Positions 63,601 to 64,000 of a DNA stretch of 64,000 bases are shown here, in pieces. The translations under genes and the position numbers were made by a program. Numbering within the stretch: the stretch's first letter is position 1; each line of letters begins with the position of its first letter. The notes beneath the pieces were generated by a model that searched no databases, had not been told where the DNA came from, and was given only the letters and a program-made list of their open reading frames with translations. Source of the DNA: Theristus sp. LFF4_11 (Eukaryota > Nematoda > Chromadorea > Monhysterida > Xyalidae); NCBI GenBank assembly GCA_030248135.1, contig JASANC010002957.1, positions 1 to 64,000 on the forward strand, read 5' to 3'.

Positions 63601-64000
63601 ACAGTCGTGTTGACTGGTCTTGAAGAACATGAAACTAAACAAAATCTAGTGGTTTTTAAAATAATCTCGGTGTGAAAACGCAATAAAAACCGCCAAGGCG
63701 TAACTCCACATGGTGTTTTGGAATGCCATGCCAGAAACCGAATTGGCGACCACATATATTAATAAAAAAAATGAGTTTGAATATTGGCGCACTGCTGACT
63801 GCACTATCAGAGAAATACGTCGAAACCTCATTTGCGTTTACCGTTTTGAAACTTTGACAGTTACATTGATTGTAAACTAATGTTAAACCAAAATCACTCT
63901 GCCAGGCCAATCGGACTCATTCGACATCGACGCAGTGACGTGTCAGCAGCTGCTGACTGCCGCCGTCACCGTGTCGAGCAGTGTCAGCGGGCAGATGGTC
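51645..64000 (+). CDS. Large doublecortin / IQ / PLAT multidomain protein, incomplete at right edge
   Basis: Thirty-one exons join in phase to at least 1313 residues, still open at base 64000. Exons: 51645-51818, 52305-52465, 53777-53921, 54151-54219, 54354-54503, 54701-54905, 55286-55507, 55724-55873, 56109-56168, 56361-56501, 56655-56765, 57321-57455, 58053-58193, 58512-58616, 58972-59132, 59229-59307, 59564-59698, 59807-59869, 60301-60470, 60668-60749, 60827-60985, 61139-61281, 61444-61522, 61613-61684, 61809-61940, 62250-62339, 62576-62706, 62851-62943, 63120-63240, 63392-63556, 63906 on. Two doublecortin domains come first (KNVIFYKGGDDYFQGVRVPV; second starts LFMLNSNPKVVYRARF), then a Lys-rich linker, six IQ-like helices (AAAKIQAGFRGHAVRKQ is the clearest), then PLAT units (YAVTVFTGNRWCADTDADVY). 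RP1-type photoreceptor or ciliary proteins also start with two doublecortin domains; a microtubule-linked, calmodulin-binding role is inference. The join after 57455 needs a GC donor; otherwise a TAA at 57476 ends the frame. Confidence 0.85.
54995..55210. mobile_element. MITE, family C copy 3
   Basis: TTATTCAAACGTGTCCGGAC to GTGGGACACGTTTGAA with an ATGACGTCAT word, in the intron between the exons ending 54905 and starting 55286. Confidence 0.8.
56855..57262. mobile_element. Family D copy 3, with nested family E element
   Basis: CAGTCCATCTGG to CCAGATGGACTG, perfect inverted ends, with about two and a half 31 bp units. A family E MITE interrupts its right half. Confidence 0.8.
56979..57242. 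mobile_element. Tc1-like MITE, family E copy 1, nested in family D
   Basis: CAGTATGGCCGATTAAACAT to CGGCCATGCTG with TA on both sides. A second copy is at 58692-58954. Confidence 0.8.
58692..58954. mobile_element. Tc1-like MITE, family E copy 2
   Basis: CGGTATGGCCGGTTAAACAT to CGGCCATACTG between TA dinucleotides. It ends only 17 bases before the first base of the first PLAT exon (58972). Confidence 0.8.
62343..62440. mobile_element. MITE fragment, family A (inverted)
   Basis: Shares AATTTGAATTCCCGCGTCAC-type sequence with the inverted family A copy at 47310 but lacks one end. Lies in a DCX/PLAT gene intron, starting a few bases after the donor at 62340. Confidence 0.6.

Overview
This is a window of metazoan nuclear DNA. 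Genes are split into many short GC-rich exons by AT-rich introns with GT-AG ends, and dispersed repeats lie between and inside them. The globins, an extended calmodulin like C. elegans cal-1 (recalled, not aligned), an EB module and a DUF19-like exon set point to a nematode or another ecdysozoan. The galaxin-like repeats and the DCX/IQ/PLAT protein are not typical of C. elegans, so I leave the phylum open. Exon joins were worked out by hand from splice signals, reading phase and domain continuity.

Left part (1-13.5 kb): an unfinished 396-codon reading frame on the minus strand with a 45-49 bp repeat array upstream; a 149 bp satellite; a foldback element; lone C-type-lectin and PAN-like exons; a decayed mariner; and part of a Cys-rich secreted-protein gene whose intron holds a 31 bp tandem array and a tRNA-derived SINE.

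Middle (13.5-40.4 kb): a calmodulin-like gene (+); a secreted mosaic gene (+; signal peptide, C-type lectin, EGF, EB, LDLa, galaxin-like repeats); tail to tail with it a 19-exon calpain (-) that has lost all three catalytic residues but keeps its C2-like and penta-EF-hand regions; then an eight-domain sushi gene (-) and, directly upstream of it, exons for a signal-peptide, Asn/Gln-rich, probably membrane-anchored protein (-) that may belong to the same gene.

Right part (40.4-64 kb): two dissimilar globin genes (+), a 1 kb ACGCAC-type array, and a gene of at least 31 exons (+) encoding two doublecortin domains, six IQ-like motifs and at least five PLAT-type regions, running off the right edge.

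At least seven families of short non-autonomous elements (called A-G below) and a SINE fill introns and spacers, several nested. The most unusual observations are the triad-less calpain, a minisatellite that copies a 5' splice site, recurrent GTCGGT splice donors, and an ACGTG array in a globin intron.
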